Assembly: GCA_018398575.1 (NCBI GenBank) | Contig: JAGTXZ010000018.1 | Span: 3,819,970-3,883,969, forward strand | DNA: 64,000 nucleotides | Source: Ampelomyces quisqualis | Taxonomy: Eukaryota; Ascomycota; Dothideomycetes; Pleosporales; Phaeosphaeriaceae | Reading direction: 5' to 3' | Shown: piece by piece, positions 46,625-57,101 of the stretch | Layout of the letters: each line of letters opens with the position of its first letter | Numbering within the stretch: the stretch's first letter is position 1 | Program-made: the position numbers and the translations under genes | The notes under the pieces: generated by a model | The model's input: only the letters and a program-made list of their open reading frames with translations | Told to the model about the DNA's origin: nothing | The model's database searches: none

Positions 46625-47188
46625 TCAAGATTTACTCTGAACACATAAAGCAATGCCACCGAGCACGAGCGCCATGCCTATCCATGTATCTATACATCGT
46701 TATCTCACCATGATTTCGCTTAGTGATGCCATGGTATCGTACCTCTGCTGATGACCTTATTCTCCGCCCACCATTCGCCTAGGACAGTGAACAGGAATGC
46801 CAGCGAGTTGATGATGGGCACTGTCAAGCTCAACTCGGCTTGACCAATCAGTATGAAAAACCATATGCTCCCCGTGACGTTGAGCAGAAGCGGAATCGCA
46901 TAAGCTGGTCGTGACAGCACGCCGATGACAGCATACCAGACGCTCAACGTTGTCTTTCTGAGCCATGACGTGTTTGCGTCAGTTAAAGATGGCTGCCGAA
47001 GAGGTGTATGGCCACTGAGCTTGTCAATCGATATGAGAGCGGGAATTAGTTGAAGCAGCTCACATGGCAGCCTTCCGCATGAAGGGTGTTGTAAGTCCCC
47101 AACATGCGCCCACCATGAGAAAACTTAAGATCCAGCGGAACAGGGACGGCGCCGGGTCATTTGTAAGAATTTCATCGGACTTCATCAT
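46625..47188 (-). CDS. TMEM234-like small membrane protein
   Basis: A 153-residue membrane protein of the TMEM234 family (EamA-like four-helix half-transporter fold). Three exons (47064-47188, 46743-47014, 46625-46689) join in phase. Helix 1 is WILSFLMVGACWGLTTPFMRKA, followed by a polar loop, then ALL-helix blocks YAIPLLLNVTGSIWFFILIG, VPIINSLAFLFTVLGEWW and TWIGMALVLGGIALCV. The GACWGLTTPFMR and SLTVPIINSLAF motifs are typical. Function is unknown in fungi. Two adjacent ATGs (47188, 47185) could both serve as start. Convergent with the dioxygenase-like gene; the stops are only 18 bp apart. Confidence 0.86.
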
Positions 47189-47763
47189 CGCAGTGATGGT
47201 GGTAATGTTTTGTGAGGCGTCGTAGTAGTTTGGCTTTGGTGCGGTGGTTCCTCAGGCAGGAACGCTACCGGTAGGCCAACGCGCCTTCCGCCTGCCGAAG
47301 ATCGTGTCCGAGCGCGCGCGCTTGCAAAGTCTCACGAAGACGAACATACCACTAATCAGCGAGCATTGTTCAACAATCATAATGCATTTTCCCCGACATC
47401 GCTAATCAGCTGCTGTCGGCTCAGCCACTAACGTTGTTCTTGCATATTCATTATACTCGTCACCCTCTATACACGCGGCGACAGATACACCCGAAACTAT
47501 GTATGTCGTAACGAAGTACGGAGTACACGGCTGGAAAGGGTGCTCTGATAGATGATTCGCCACCCTATAAGCAGGGTCCTGCATGAGATGCTTGGGGGTA
47601 TACTTGCTCGAGGGCAATACCCGCTGAAGCGCGACACTCTACGGAGTAGCGTCCACCTAGTATGCTACAGAAAGGACGTGGGCCCGCTCTACATCAGTCC
47701 AGCACATCAAGTGTTATCCTTAACTTCGACCACTTCTAGCTAAAGAGTCTAACCGGATAAATT
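47189..47763. other. Promoter region of the TMEM234-like gene
   Basis: About 0.57 kb. TACGGAGTA-type motifs occur near 47516 and 47640. No coding feature is supported. Confidence 0.5.
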
Positions 47764-48048
47764 TTACACCCAAGCATCGTAGTTGATGCCGAGAATTTCC
47801 GCCTCGTGGATCTTGCGGCGGGGAGAGGATGCGCCATCACCCTCTCCCACGGGACGAGCTACGCTACTTCGTAGTTCGTACATTGCCTTGAAGCTTTGTG
47901 GATGCGGTGGAAATCTCCGACGAGCAGTCCCCACCCCACCTCCCGCGTGCCGTCCTATGTATGAACACTCGTTTCTGGACCCATGACAACTGCGAGCTCT
48001 TCCTGAGGAGTGTTTGGGTAATTTCGACATTCTGGACGTGAGATTCAT
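47764..48048 (-). CDS. Possible small hypothetical protein or gene fragment
   Basis: A 94-codon frame whose second half, RRRFPPHPQSFKAMYELR followed by SPRRKIHEAEILGINYDAW, looks like real protein rather than chance. The first half is less convincing, so the true start or an upstream exon may differ. No family is recognised. It ends with TAA just after DAWV. Confidence 0.35.
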   Translation of the reverse strand: MNLTSRMSKLPKHSSGRARSCHGSRNECSYIGRHAGGGVGTARRRFPPHPQSFKAMYELRSSVARPVGEGDGASSPRRKIHEAEILGINYDAWV

Positions 48049-49922
48049 GCTATAGGTACCAGTTCAATGATAATGTAGTGGAGAAGCTCATCACCACCGT
48101 GCTTGCCACCTACTTCCTTGAGTCAGTCCAGCAGACAGCTGCACAGCGCTACACTACTATCAAGCACTCATCTAATACTGGGCAGAACGTGGACGCTACC
48201 TGTAGTGGTTCAAGCTACGGCCCGACTGAGAGTTTCGCTGTTGTTCCTACACCAGCTGGCAAAAAACGCATTATTGCCATTTGGAGAAGTAAATTGCTCC
48301 ACATTCACACAAGTGCGTATATGATAGTTTCGTACTAGCGCATGTTAGCCGTTCGACTGATACTGACGTACATGGGCTCACGCGTTGTCAAAATTGTTTC
48401 AAACAATGCACAGACTTCAAGTACGTCGCCGAGAGCAGGTATTGAAGTCCTGATCATTACATACCAATCGCTGCTCAGACGAGTTACATGGGCCAACTTG
48501 AACATGGCGATCTGAGTGGCCAGAAGTATGTCGGTCAACATTTTGAAGAGTACAGAAACGGAACGACGGTCGACGTAGCATTCACGTGCGTGGTTGGTCA
48601 GAAGACTTGATGATCCAGTGGTCAACACGTCTCGGATCCTGCCATCTGTACTCTTTGGTCTGTCACGAATATTGCAGTATGCATGACTCACGGTAAAAAA
48701 AAGCGCTCTAGCAAAGTAGTGCGAGTTGACATGTTGTGCGGGTCTTCGAGGCATCCCATATTAGGCCCAAAATGCCACTTCGTGTCAAGGACGTACCTGC
48801 AGCGAGTACGAGCCCAAGCCGGCCGTAGCCGCTAGACGAGACTTTTGAGCCACGACATCAGCGGCTCCCAGCGTCCGTCAACTCAAGCCCTCTGACCGGG
48901 CATGTGGTTGTGGTGCGCATCAAACGTGCGATGCGTGCCACGGCATGAGCTATCGTTCAGGCACTGGGAGGGATAGCGCGACAGCCCCACTAATAGGCTA
49001 GCACAGGCATCTTTCATTCATCCATCGTTCTGGATCTTCCACTAGTCTTTTCCCGCCTACAGTCTTCCTGTCCTTCTTCTCGTCCCGTCAATCTTCCGAG
49101 CCTATCATATCTGCTTCGCAAAGTTTGTCTTTACCTACAGCGGGCGGGCAAATGCTGCTTGCGGCATTTGCGACAGTCACATTCCAGGCCTTCGGTAACT
49201 GGGGAGGCGGGTTCAATCGCACTCTACAACGTACCGTCATGAGATATGGTCGACAACACTTCGAGGATACCATCTACAGCTTCAACATCTGGGAAACCCT
49301 GAGCGATATTCGTTGCAAACTCAGTAGCAGTGCGCCTCAATCTCTGCGCCTTTCAGCACTTGTTAGATGCCACAAAGGCATAGAAGCGCAAACAAAAGAA
49401 AGTGTGGGCAATTGTGCGACGCGACCCGGGGGCCGGGCAACGAAGTCAAGAATGCAACCCATCGCTCGCTATGTGGCTGCATCCGGCACGCCCCAACCCC
49501 TGCACACACTCGCCACGGACTGCCCCAACCACCCCAGATTTATCCGACCTGACGTTCGACACTTTCGACGGTACGGACGCCTCAAAATTTCCTGAAACAT
49601 AAGGGTTGTGGCTTAGGTCATCCCCCATTCCACCCTGATTCGCTAAGTATAGTTCGATACATCGTGGAATGTGCTCAATGAAGAGGGGCTGGCCGGAACT
49701 CCCCCCATGGAGTATGCGGCAGTATATATCAAGTATGGATGGGTTTGTTTAGCCCGTTTGTTATACTGCATCGGCGCATTAAAGACTTGCTTTCGTTAGG
49801 CCCGCATAGTCCGCACCACTCATCCACAACACAGACAAAGGACGCATCCCATTCGTCAATATTCGCCACTCCCACCGTTCCAAACAGCACCTAATAGCAG
49901 ACTTGCCTACCACCGATCTGGT
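48049..49922. other. Gene-poor interval upstream of wetA
   Basis: About 1.9 kb. Open frames at 48078-48338 (+) and 49125-49595 (+) have no recognised domain and no splice support. The part near 49,600-49,922 probably contains the wetA promoter and leader. Confidence 0.45.
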
Positions 49923-51686
49923 ATGCAAGCACGTGAAAGACACTCCATGACCTCGCTACTACGACACTCCTCCGATTTACCAATCCGGCCTTTTAGCGAC
50001 AAAGAGATGGACACCGTCGACCTGGACCAACTATTTGAGGAATACGTTGAGACAGACTTGCTTCAGCATTGCAGCGATCCAACGGTCGACTGTTCCAGCT
50101 CCGAAGATCTTGCGCAGCTCTTTGAGCTCTCTTCGTCGAATGACAGTGCTGTATACTCAACCACGCCTATCCTCGATCGGGACGAGCACATGGCTTGGCA
50201 GCAGGCTGTCCAGAAGAGCGGACACAACCCAGCCTTGACCATGTCTAACGATTCCCTCTCATTCCGCGTTGACGCAAAAGGAAAAGAGTCGCATAGTGAT
50301 TCGGAGCTTCTTATCTTTGAAGATCTCCTCGAGTTGGAGCGCAACCAATTGCGATCCTACTCTCAGCCTTCCACGCCACGACCTCACACTACAAAGTCCG
50401 TAAAGAAGGCCGTGTCTTTTCATCAGGACCGCTCAATCGCTCGTGGTATTCATAAACTGTCAAGGAAGACATCGACGCCAGCTTTTGCAAAGATGATGCA
50501 ACCATCCTTCTATCGATCACCCCTACCTGACATGTGGAGAGGCAAGATGGATAACGTAACAGAGGCTTACAGCCTACGGGTACCACCAAATGGCATCACG
50601 TCGCCTCCTCCATCCTCAAAGCTCGTTCAAAATGAGAATTCGAGCGGTTTCTTCGCTCAACATCACCAGCCTTATGCCGAGGATCAGTCACCCTTGGGCA
50701 GCCCATCCACACATCACAACGACATGGACTTTGCCAACTATCAAATGACGCCGCAAGCATCACCAGCCATTGGCATCTCCAACAGTAACTCAAACAACAA
50801 CGACCCCTTCACCGACAACATGGGCCTCACATTCAGCTCGTCCGTGTCAAGTGCGGCTCTTTCAGCCTTGCAGACTCCGCCTTCATCTCTTCGCATTCCC
50901 ATGACCACGTGGGGTCCGACTGACGCGTCGCCGAGCATGGAATTCGGATACTCGGCCTCGCCTGACTTTTCCTCCACAAAGACGGCAGGCTGGTGGGACG
51001 GCGCCGATGCCTCGAATGTCGGCCCCACATATCGCGAATCCAATCAACGCTCCACCAGCCAATACAGTAGCAACGCCTCGATGGAAGGTCTCGGAATAAG
51101 CTGCGACAGCGCATCATTCGGCGACTTTGGCGTCGGCGGCCTAGGCATTAGTACGACTGAACCCATGAATGCGCGTAACAATCACCATTCCGCACCGGCC
51201 TCGTTCGACATGGGCAATCATCCTCACTATACCACCTCACAACAACATCAGCAAATGTACCCTCCGCACCACCACCACCAACAACAACACATTGTCCCCA
51301 TCGGCCACCGTCCCCAATCACGCACCCCCTCACCCAATCCCCAACCCCAATTCCACCGCCGCCGCCCTTCATCACACGCCGCCCGCGCCCTGCCCCCCAC
51401 GACACGCACATCTGATCGCCGCAAATCCAGCACGCAGGCCAACGCTCAACCACGCCAAGCTTCGCAGTCAGCGAACGTTGGCTTTGTCAACTTCACGCCG
51501 CACGATAGCCGCAAGATCCTAACTGGCGTGGCGCCGAGCGGAAGTAGTAAGACGAAGGCTCGAAGAGAGAAAGAGGCTGCCGAGAAGAGGAGAAAGTTGA
51601 GTGAGGCGGCGATGAAGGCGGTGATTGAGGCTGGCGGGGATGTGGGCAGTTTGAGAAGGCTGGAGCGGGAGGGACTGTTGGTGTAG
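49923..51686 (+). CDS. wetA: Conidiation regulator WetA-like
   Basis: Probable homolog of WetA, the late regulator in the BrlA-AbaA-WetA cascade that directs conidial wall maturation. The single exon gives 587 residues, near Aspergillus WetA (about 555). The diagnostic part is the C-terminal ESC1/WetA region from about residue 518: FVNFTPHDSRKILTGVAPSG, then a basic KTKARREKEAAEKRRKLSEA helix and a GGDVGSLRRLEREGL ending. The rest is Ser/Thr/Asn/Gln-rich with an acidic N-terminal block (DLDQLFEEYVETD) and His/Gln runs near 430-455, as expected of a fast-evolving regulator. An alternative ATG at 49947 is in frame. The family is known from Aspergillus; the role here is inferred. Confidence 0.78.
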   Translation: MQARERHSMTSLLRHSSDLPIRPFSDKEMDTVDLDQLFEEYVETDLLQHCSDPTVDCSSSEDLAQLFELSSSNDSAVYSTTPILDRDEHMAWQQAVQKSGHNPALTMSNDSLSFRVDAKGKESHSDSELLIFEDLLELERNQLRSYSQPSTPRPHTTKSVKKAVSFHQDRSIARGIHKLSRKTSTPAFAKMMQPSFYRSPLPDMWRGKMDNVTEAYSLRVPPNGITSPPPSSKLVQNENSSGFFAQHHQPYAEDQSPLGSPSTHHNDMDFANYQMTPQASPAIGISNSNSNNNDPFTDNMGLTFSSSVSSAALSALQTPPSSLRIPMTTWGPTDASPSMEFGYSASPDFSSTKTAGWWDGADASNVGPTYRESNQRSTSQYSSNASMEGLGISCDSASFGDFGVGGLGISTTEPMNARNNHHSAPASFDMGNHPHYTTSQQHQQMYPPHHHHQQQHIVPIGHRPQSRTPSPNPQPQFHRRRPSSHAARALPPTTRTSDRRKSSTQANAQPRQASQSANVGFVNFTPHDSRKILTGVAPSGSSKTKARREKEAAEKRRKLSEAAMKAVIEAGGDVGSLRRLEREGLLV

Positions 51687-52265
51687 GAGAGCTGATTGTC
51701 TGTGTGGTGGGAGGAGTTTAGGGAGTCGGGGAGAGACTTTGTTGATGGAACTTGCAACACATAGGTATGTTAGATAAACTGGGAGTGGGACTGGGACTGG
51801 AGACGATAATAAGTGTACATCACGGTTGAGGGTAGCGTTATACAGTTAATAACACCAGAAGTGTGACTCGAACACATTCTTAAGCATCTGTTTTCAACGT
51901 GACTTGTGCTTGTACACGCAATCACCGTCATGAACGGAAAATCAGATAAATTGAAGGTCGATGGCCATTATGTCATGATCGGTGCGGATACTTGCTGGCC
52001 AGATTACCTCGCAATGCGCACGTGGCTCTCGTGTCGAGTGTATATCTTGGTACGCTCCGAACGCCTTCATGGTGGCTTTTCGCGAAGAGGGGTGGACCCA
52101 GACTACAAAGTACACTGTGTGGACGCGCCGGCGCGCGCGTCGCTACCATGCTCACATGAGCGCCTGAACCGCTTGGTCCTTTGTCTCGCAACATCTTATC
52201 TTTAGACTAAGACATGTCGCATGTCTCCCGTCGTTCCTTTGATGCAGCACCTACCACGGCTTTGT
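51687..52265. other. Convergent intergenic region
   Basis: Lies between the wetA stop (+) and the RRP4 stop (-). It probably holds both 3' UTRs. No other feature is supported. Confidence 0.55.
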
Positions 52266-53300
52266 TCAGCCTGCTGCCTCGACTTCCAACCTGCCCAGCA
52301 CAGCCTCAACCACGCCCTTTGCACCAGTGCCCTTGTCGACGCTGCTGGCCCCATCGCCCATGCTTCTTTCTTCGGCTTCTAGTTCCACGGCCCCTTCGTA
52401 GACTTTGACAATCATGTCTTCGTCCACGCGCATTCCACAGGCAACGAGACCCTTGATCAGTGTGCTGACCCGTGTGATTTCTCGCATGACAGCGGGCTCC
52501 ATGTCGTCGTTTTGGCTCGAGTAAAGCGTCTCGCTGACGCCTTCCTCGAGGCGGTTGATGCTAATTTCGGTCGTGGAGGCGGCGGGCTTGATGTGTTTCG
52601 AAGTGAATATGTACCCGTTGACGCCCAGCACCACGTCGATCTCCCCGGCGGCGGTGTTGAGCGTGAAGACTTGGCGTCTGCTTCGCACGACTCCGCCTCG
52701 TCGTGAGAGCATTCCTCCTCCTGCCCCAGTCAGGCTGGTGAAGAGCCCGTTGCGCAGCTTTCCGTACTTGAGCGAGCGCGTGTGTAGCGAGGCCGTGTTG
52801 TCTTGATGCAGCGCCTGCACTTCGGCCACCAGCAGGTCGCCTTCCGAGAAGAAGGTGCGGATGTTGAGCTCGTCGACGGCGGTGCGGCGGCGCAGAATGC
52901 CTCCGGGCAGGTTGATGCTGCTGAGCGGCAGATTCGCGAGCATGGGCGCGGCGATGTCGACGCTCCACTTCTTCGTCTGCACGCTGACGATCCTGCCCAC
53001 GACCAAGTCGCCGATCTCGGGCTGGTATCTTGCGCGCAGTGGTTGCACCGAAAGCAGCTTGTTCGTCTTGTGCATGTGCCCTGCCACCGTTGATATGATG
53101 GTTGTCTCGCCGGTGGGGACGTATGTGCCGTGGCCGCGCATCCATTGCGGGTCGTCGGTGATGTGTTCGCCGGGTGTGACTATCGAGCTTGCCCGTCGTG
53201 TGGGCATGTCGTCATCGGACATGTCGACGTCGGAATCGTCCGAGGGCGCATCCCGGCGGGGTGGCAGCGGCGCGCTGGGAGGGAGGATCGAGACGGGCAT
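52266..53300 (-). CDS. RRP4: Exosome complex cap subunit RRP4
   Basis: RNA-binding cap subunit of the nuclear and cytoplasmic RNA exosome, which degrades and trims RNA 3' to 5'. Single exon; from the ATG at 53300 (MPVSILPPS) it gives 344 residues, near yeast Rrp4 (359). The hallmark IVTPGEHITDDPQWMRGHGTY begins near residue 38. The S1 domain follows with EIGDLVVGRIVSVQTKKWSVDI and NLPGGILRRR, then SLHTRSLKYGKLRNG, and the KH region with VVLGVNGYIF. The frame stays open to 53396, where a further ATG would add 32 residues lacking similarity. An acidic, Asp-rich stretch DSDVDMSDDD precedes the core. It diverges from the phospholipase D-like gene. Confidence 0.94.
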   Translation of the reverse strand: MPVSILPPSAPLPPRRDAPSDDSDVDMSDDDMPTRRASSIVTPGEHITDDPQWMRGHGTYVPTGETTIISTVAGHMHKTNKLLSVQPLRARYQPEIGDLVVGRIVSVQTKKWSVDIAAPMLANLPLSSINLPGGILRRRTAVDELNIRTFFSEGDLLVAEVQALHQDNTASLHTRSLKYGKLRNGLFTSLTGAGGGMLSRRGGVVRSRRQVFTLNTAAGEIDVVLGVNGYIFTSKHIKPAASTTEISINRLEEGVSETLYSSQNDDMEPAVMREITRVSTLIKGLVACGMRVDEDMIVKVYEGAVELEAEERSMGDGASSVDKGTGAKGVVEAVLGRLEVEAAG

Positions 53301-53618
53301 GGTGGCGACCTGCAGCCAATACAAGGCCTCAAACAATACAAGGCCTCGAATATGACTGGACGAGGTCGAGGTCGCCGCGCGGATCGTAGCGGTCAATGGC
53401 AGTCGTGGCGTCGTGGGGTCATGTCGGCGTGGTGTTGAGCCCTGGAATTCTTGGTGGGGATTTACCTTGGCGCGCGCAAGGGTCTTCCACGCGTCAAGCT
53501 CGTGGCTGTGGCAGTGACCCGGCAGTCGCGCCGCCCGACGTCATCCTATCAACAATCGACCAATCCGACATTCCTCCCATAGTATCGTCGCCCGGCCACT
53601 TTTACACCAGAACTCGTC
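53301..53618. promoter_or_regulatory. Divergent promoter RRP4 / PLD-like
   Basis: About 318 bp between divergent starts. The RRP4 frame is open through the first 96 bp. No specific motif is claimed. Confidence 0.5.
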
Positions 53619-55067
53619 ATGCCCCCAGCCGTTTCGTCGTCGAATTCCTCACAGTTCCACCAACCGTTCATCTCGGCACTCGACTCTGCGGCACCAACCA
53701 ATGCCAAAGATGATCCAAACTACTACGCACGTTATCCGCGTACCCTCATTACCAATTCGGACCTCGGTTCGTTCATGACAGGTACCGGCTCCGCAATCTA
53801 CGACTCCCTGGCTCCGCTCCTCGAAAGTGCGAACCATGAACTCATCCTCGTCACCTGCTTCTGGGCACGTTCTGAAACTCTGGAAGCCGTAAGCAGGGTT
53901 CTGCGCAATCTTTCTCAAAAGGCCATTCACCGAGGGACCGACAAGATACGTGTGCGGCTCTGCTTTTCGTCCCTTTCCATCTTCCAGAAGCTATTCCACA
54001 AGCAGACTGCTGCTGGCCAGACATATCCGGCAGATGTGTGGGTGAAGAAGCTCGGGCTGCCGGATCCGAACGAGCTAGGTGGTTTGGATCTCAAGATCAA
54101 GAGCATCTTCATTCTACCGTTCAGCGTCATGCATCCCAAATTTATCGTCGTCGATCGCAAGAAGGTCGTCCTTCCGAGTTGCAATATCAGCTGGGAAGAG
54201 TGGTTCGAGGGCGCTGCAACGATAGCTGGTCCGGTTGTAGAGCAATTCCTCAAATTCTATTTCACATTCTGGGAACGAAAGCAAGAAGTGCCTACGGTAG
54301 ACTGGGCTAGCACGTCTGCGTCGTGCCAGCACATTGAAAATGGAGCGGCCGATTCATCGACATGCTCACTAGAATCGCATCTAGATCTACACGCATCAGG
54401 CATCTCTACTATTTTCTTACCGAGTCCTCACAGGCGCAATCCGAGGCTCAGCCCTCTATCATCGACAGCAAAAATGCTCGCACCGCCGACACCGCTGAAC
54501 GTCTTCATCCTCACTTTGTTCTCCAAGGCCGAACGTAGCATAAGAATCCAAACACCAAATGTCACCGCCCCACCGGTCCTCTCTGCTCTTCTGCTTGCAC
54601 TTGCCCGAGGCATTGACGTAGAAATACTAACATCGGAGCGTCTCATGATTTTGGAGCAGCTCGTCACCGCTGGCACCACTACATCACGTTGCATCACCAA
54701 ACTAATCAAGCGGTACAAAAAGCTCGGAACCAGAACTTCACGAAGTCGCATCAGCGACGAAGAAGCAGCTATTGCACCCTCCGCACCAGGTCGCCTACAC
54801 ATCTCGTACTTTGAGCCCATCGATGGACCGAAGTCAAGAGGACAAGAGGGCGGCGAGCCGCAGCAAAGTCATCTCAAAATGACTATTGTGGACGATGAGG
54901 TTGTGGTGCTTGGATCTGGCAACCTTGATCGTGCGAGTTGGTACACGAGTCAAGAGCTCGGCGTTGCGTTCTTCGACAAAGAAGTGATGAAGAAGGTAGC
55001 CGGCGCGATTGATGATGCTATGCACGGAAGAAGTAAAGTTGTGTTCGACAGCGATAGAATGCGCTGA
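53619..55067 (+). CDS. Phospholipase D-like protein with two HKD motifs
   Basis: Single-exon, 482-residue member of the phospholipase D superfamily. Two HKD sites are present. The first, near residue 171, is VMHPKFIVVDRKKVVLPSCN followed by WEEWFEG; the second, near 417, is SHLKMTIVDDEVVVLGSGN followed by LDRASW. Each keeps the H-x-K-x4-D spacing, so an active two-site phosphodiesterase is expected. The middle (residues 230-300) is less conserved. There is no PX, PH or signal sequence, unlike classic PLD1. Similar fungal proteins are cardiolipin-synthase-like or unassigned. Substrate is unknown. The start fits the first ATG after the short divergent promoter. Confidence 0.9.
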   Translation: MPPAVSSSNSSQFHQPFISALDSAAPTNAKDDPNYYARYPRTLITNSDLGSFMTGTGSAIYDSLAPLLESANHELILVTCFWARSETLEAVSRVLRNLSQKAIHRGTDKIRVRLCFSSLSIFQKLFHKQTAAGQTYPADVWVKKLGLPDPNELGGLDLKIKSIFILPFSVMHPKFIVVDRKKVVLPSCNISWEEWFEGAATIAGPVVEQFLKFYFTFWERKQEVPTVDWASTSASCQHIENGAADSSTCSLESHLDLHASGISTIFLPSPHRRNPRLSPLSSTAKMLAPPTPLNVFILTLFSKAERSIRIQTPNVTAPPVLSALLLALARGIDVEILTSERLMILEQLVTAGTTTSRCITKLIKRYKKLGTRTSRSRISDEEAAIAPSAPGRLHISYFEPIDGPKSRGQEGGEPQQSHLKMTIVDDEVVVLGSGNLDRASWYTSQELGVAFFDKEVMKKVAGAIDDAMHGRSKVVFDSDRMR

Positions 55068-55224
55068 TTGATGAATTCGAACACTTGACAGAAATTGGCC
55101 CGAAGAATTACTGTGGTATCCGGCATAAGTATTGTGGGTGGGGCGAGGAGCAAGGGGTCCTGGCTCCGGAGATTGATTGCAGCTAAACCAAGTTCAGATG
55201 GGAGCGTTTTTTATGAGTAATATG
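55068..55224. other. Boundary between genes and AT-rich subtelomere
   Basis: Short 3' flank of the PLD-like gene. Composition drops to strongly AT-rich at about 55,200. Confidence 0.6.
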
Positions 55225-56250
55225 GCTGTATTTAGTATTTTGTGTGGCCACCTTTAGCATCTATTACAGCCTAGCACCTCTCTCTTATACTATTTACTAG
55301 GGAGGTAAAGTATTTAGGTGTAATAGTATCCTAAGCTTTCTTTACAATTACACAAAGTTAATTGTATGTACGCTGTTTTCTAAATAGAAGATCTAGGTAG
55401 TAGAGCTTAATTTAGTCTTTTATCTAATTCTATACGTACTTAATAGGATTAAGATTAAGTAAATATGTAGGCTAGAAGATAAGATTAATCTTACGCTCTT
55501 TTAGCTTACTAATAGTATAATAAGCTAAATAGCTAAGTGCCTTATCTTATATAAAGGCAAAGTTACCCTTTATTCTTATCTATTCTTTAACTAGTAGAAT
55601 AATTCTCTTATAGTACCTCTTTTTATTTTTTGTACTTTACTCTTTCTCTTAAAATAAGTAAAGACCTTTCTTACTCTTAGCAAAGTAGCCCTAGAACATT
55701 TACCTATGCCTTTTTCTTACTTTATCTACTAAGTATGTATCTTTAAGTAACTCCTTAGGCAACTTTGTTACTTACTTCTTGTAGTAGCAGCTCCTAGTTA
55801 CCTAGGTTTTGTTACTCTATAGTATCTTTTACTACTACTAAGGTTCTTAATTAACGTAATCTTCTGCCTATTTTTAATATATATAGTAGTTTTCTTTAGA
55901 AAGAGGTAGCTTAGCTAGAGCAATTTAGCGTGTATACCTACAAGCTTAAAGGGCGTAGTAGATAAGGTACTTAGTAACGCCTTAGTGTAAGAAGTAATTA
56001 GCTAAGGCTTACTAAGATATCTACTAGGCATGTTAAGATAAACGTATAAAGGCCTTAAGTTTATTTACCTGCTCTGTAGAGAGTAATAGAGGTCTGCTAG
56101 GCCTCTTAGTTAGGGTAAGAGGGACAGTTTTTAAGTACTTAACCTGCCTTATAAATAACTTACACTGCTTAGCAATATAGGTATGTGTGTAGCTAGCCCT
56201 AAGTAATACCTGTACACGTATTTAATTATCTTAGCTAATAAAGTGTAAGC
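55225..56250 (-). mobile_element. RIP-decayed Tc1/mariner-type transposase remnant
   Basis: An AT-rich stretch whose - strand keeps one frame with transposase landmarks of the Tc1/mariner superfamily: ALSYLAYYTISKLKERKINL, then a mutated form of the YSPDLNPIE signature readable as YLLNLNPIKYV, and the ending AVIDAKGGHTKY near 55225-55260. In-frame stops sit where Gln or Trp codons would be expected, as RIP (C to T) produces. The right border is approximate; I did not see convincing terminal inverted repeats for this copy. It is inactive. Confidence 0.6.
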
Positions 56251-56502
56251 GTTAGGAAGTTAATAGCAATGTTTTAAGATAAGATAAAAGCATATTAAGA
56301 TAGGATAAAAGGGTAATAGTAAGGTAGCAATATAAGAAACAAAAGGTTAAGTGCAAGCTATATTATTTGTTATACAAATTAGTATAGATTAGGATGTAAA
56401 ATACACAGTAGAGCTACTTAGCAATGCTGCAATTTCTGTAGGTAGCGAGCCCTACCCTTAACCCACCTACAATACTTATGCTAGATACTACAGTAAGCCC
56501 TA

Positions 56503-57101
56503 CAGTCGAACCCCTAGTATAAGGATTTGCCGTTGTAACAATACCTCTGTTACACCAATATTATGAGCGTTTTGTTACCAATTTTGGTAAGGTAACTATA
56601 AAAGCCTTACGCAGGGATATCCTTGAGTGCTAGCCATATATATTGTAGTAATAGACAGATTTAGAATAATCTTGGACAGTTTTTTACTTGCTGCCCGCCA
56701 CCTTTGAGGTGCTCTACGCTTGTGTTTTGGTCGTGTTTTAGTCGTGATTTTGGACGCGTTTCTTAGGTATATGAAGCTAGTGTTGTATAGCGATTTAACG
56801 CACTGCAACGCTACATATCTAGCTAATTAAAAGCTTGCGTTAATTATATTAGGGTAATCTTAAGCTTGTACAAATAGGTAATAAGAAAACAGCTAGATAA
56901 GAGGTTCCAGGGGACGAAACAGCAGTCTATTACTAACTATTTTGGACTGTAGATTCACAATTTTATATAGTGGCGCTGGAAGCTTTTAGAACGCTTAGTT
57001 AGGGCTTACTTTTGCTAAGTCTTTCGCACCTTAACGATATTACCAATACAGCGATATTTTCGGCGTTTTTTACCCCTATCCTTATACCGGGGGTTCGACT
57101 G
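56503..57101. mobile_element. 0.6-kb element with terminal inverted repeats and TA target duplication
   Basis: Both ends carry CAGTCGAACCCC..GTATAAGGAT, inverted with respect to each other, and TA dinucleotides flank the element at 56501-56502 and 57102-57103. The ends differ mainly where CG in the right copy is TA in the left, in line with RIP. TIR plus TA target site indicates the Tc1/mariner/pogo superfamily. At 599 bp it is too short for a transposase, so it is a non-autonomous (MITE-like) or internally deleted copy. Inside, frames are broken and AT-rich. Confidence 0.8.

Noticed and set aside
49125..49595. 156-codon frame upstream of wetA
   Set aside because: No domain or plausible gene structure; the residue makeup looks random, and the area more likely holds the wetA promoter.
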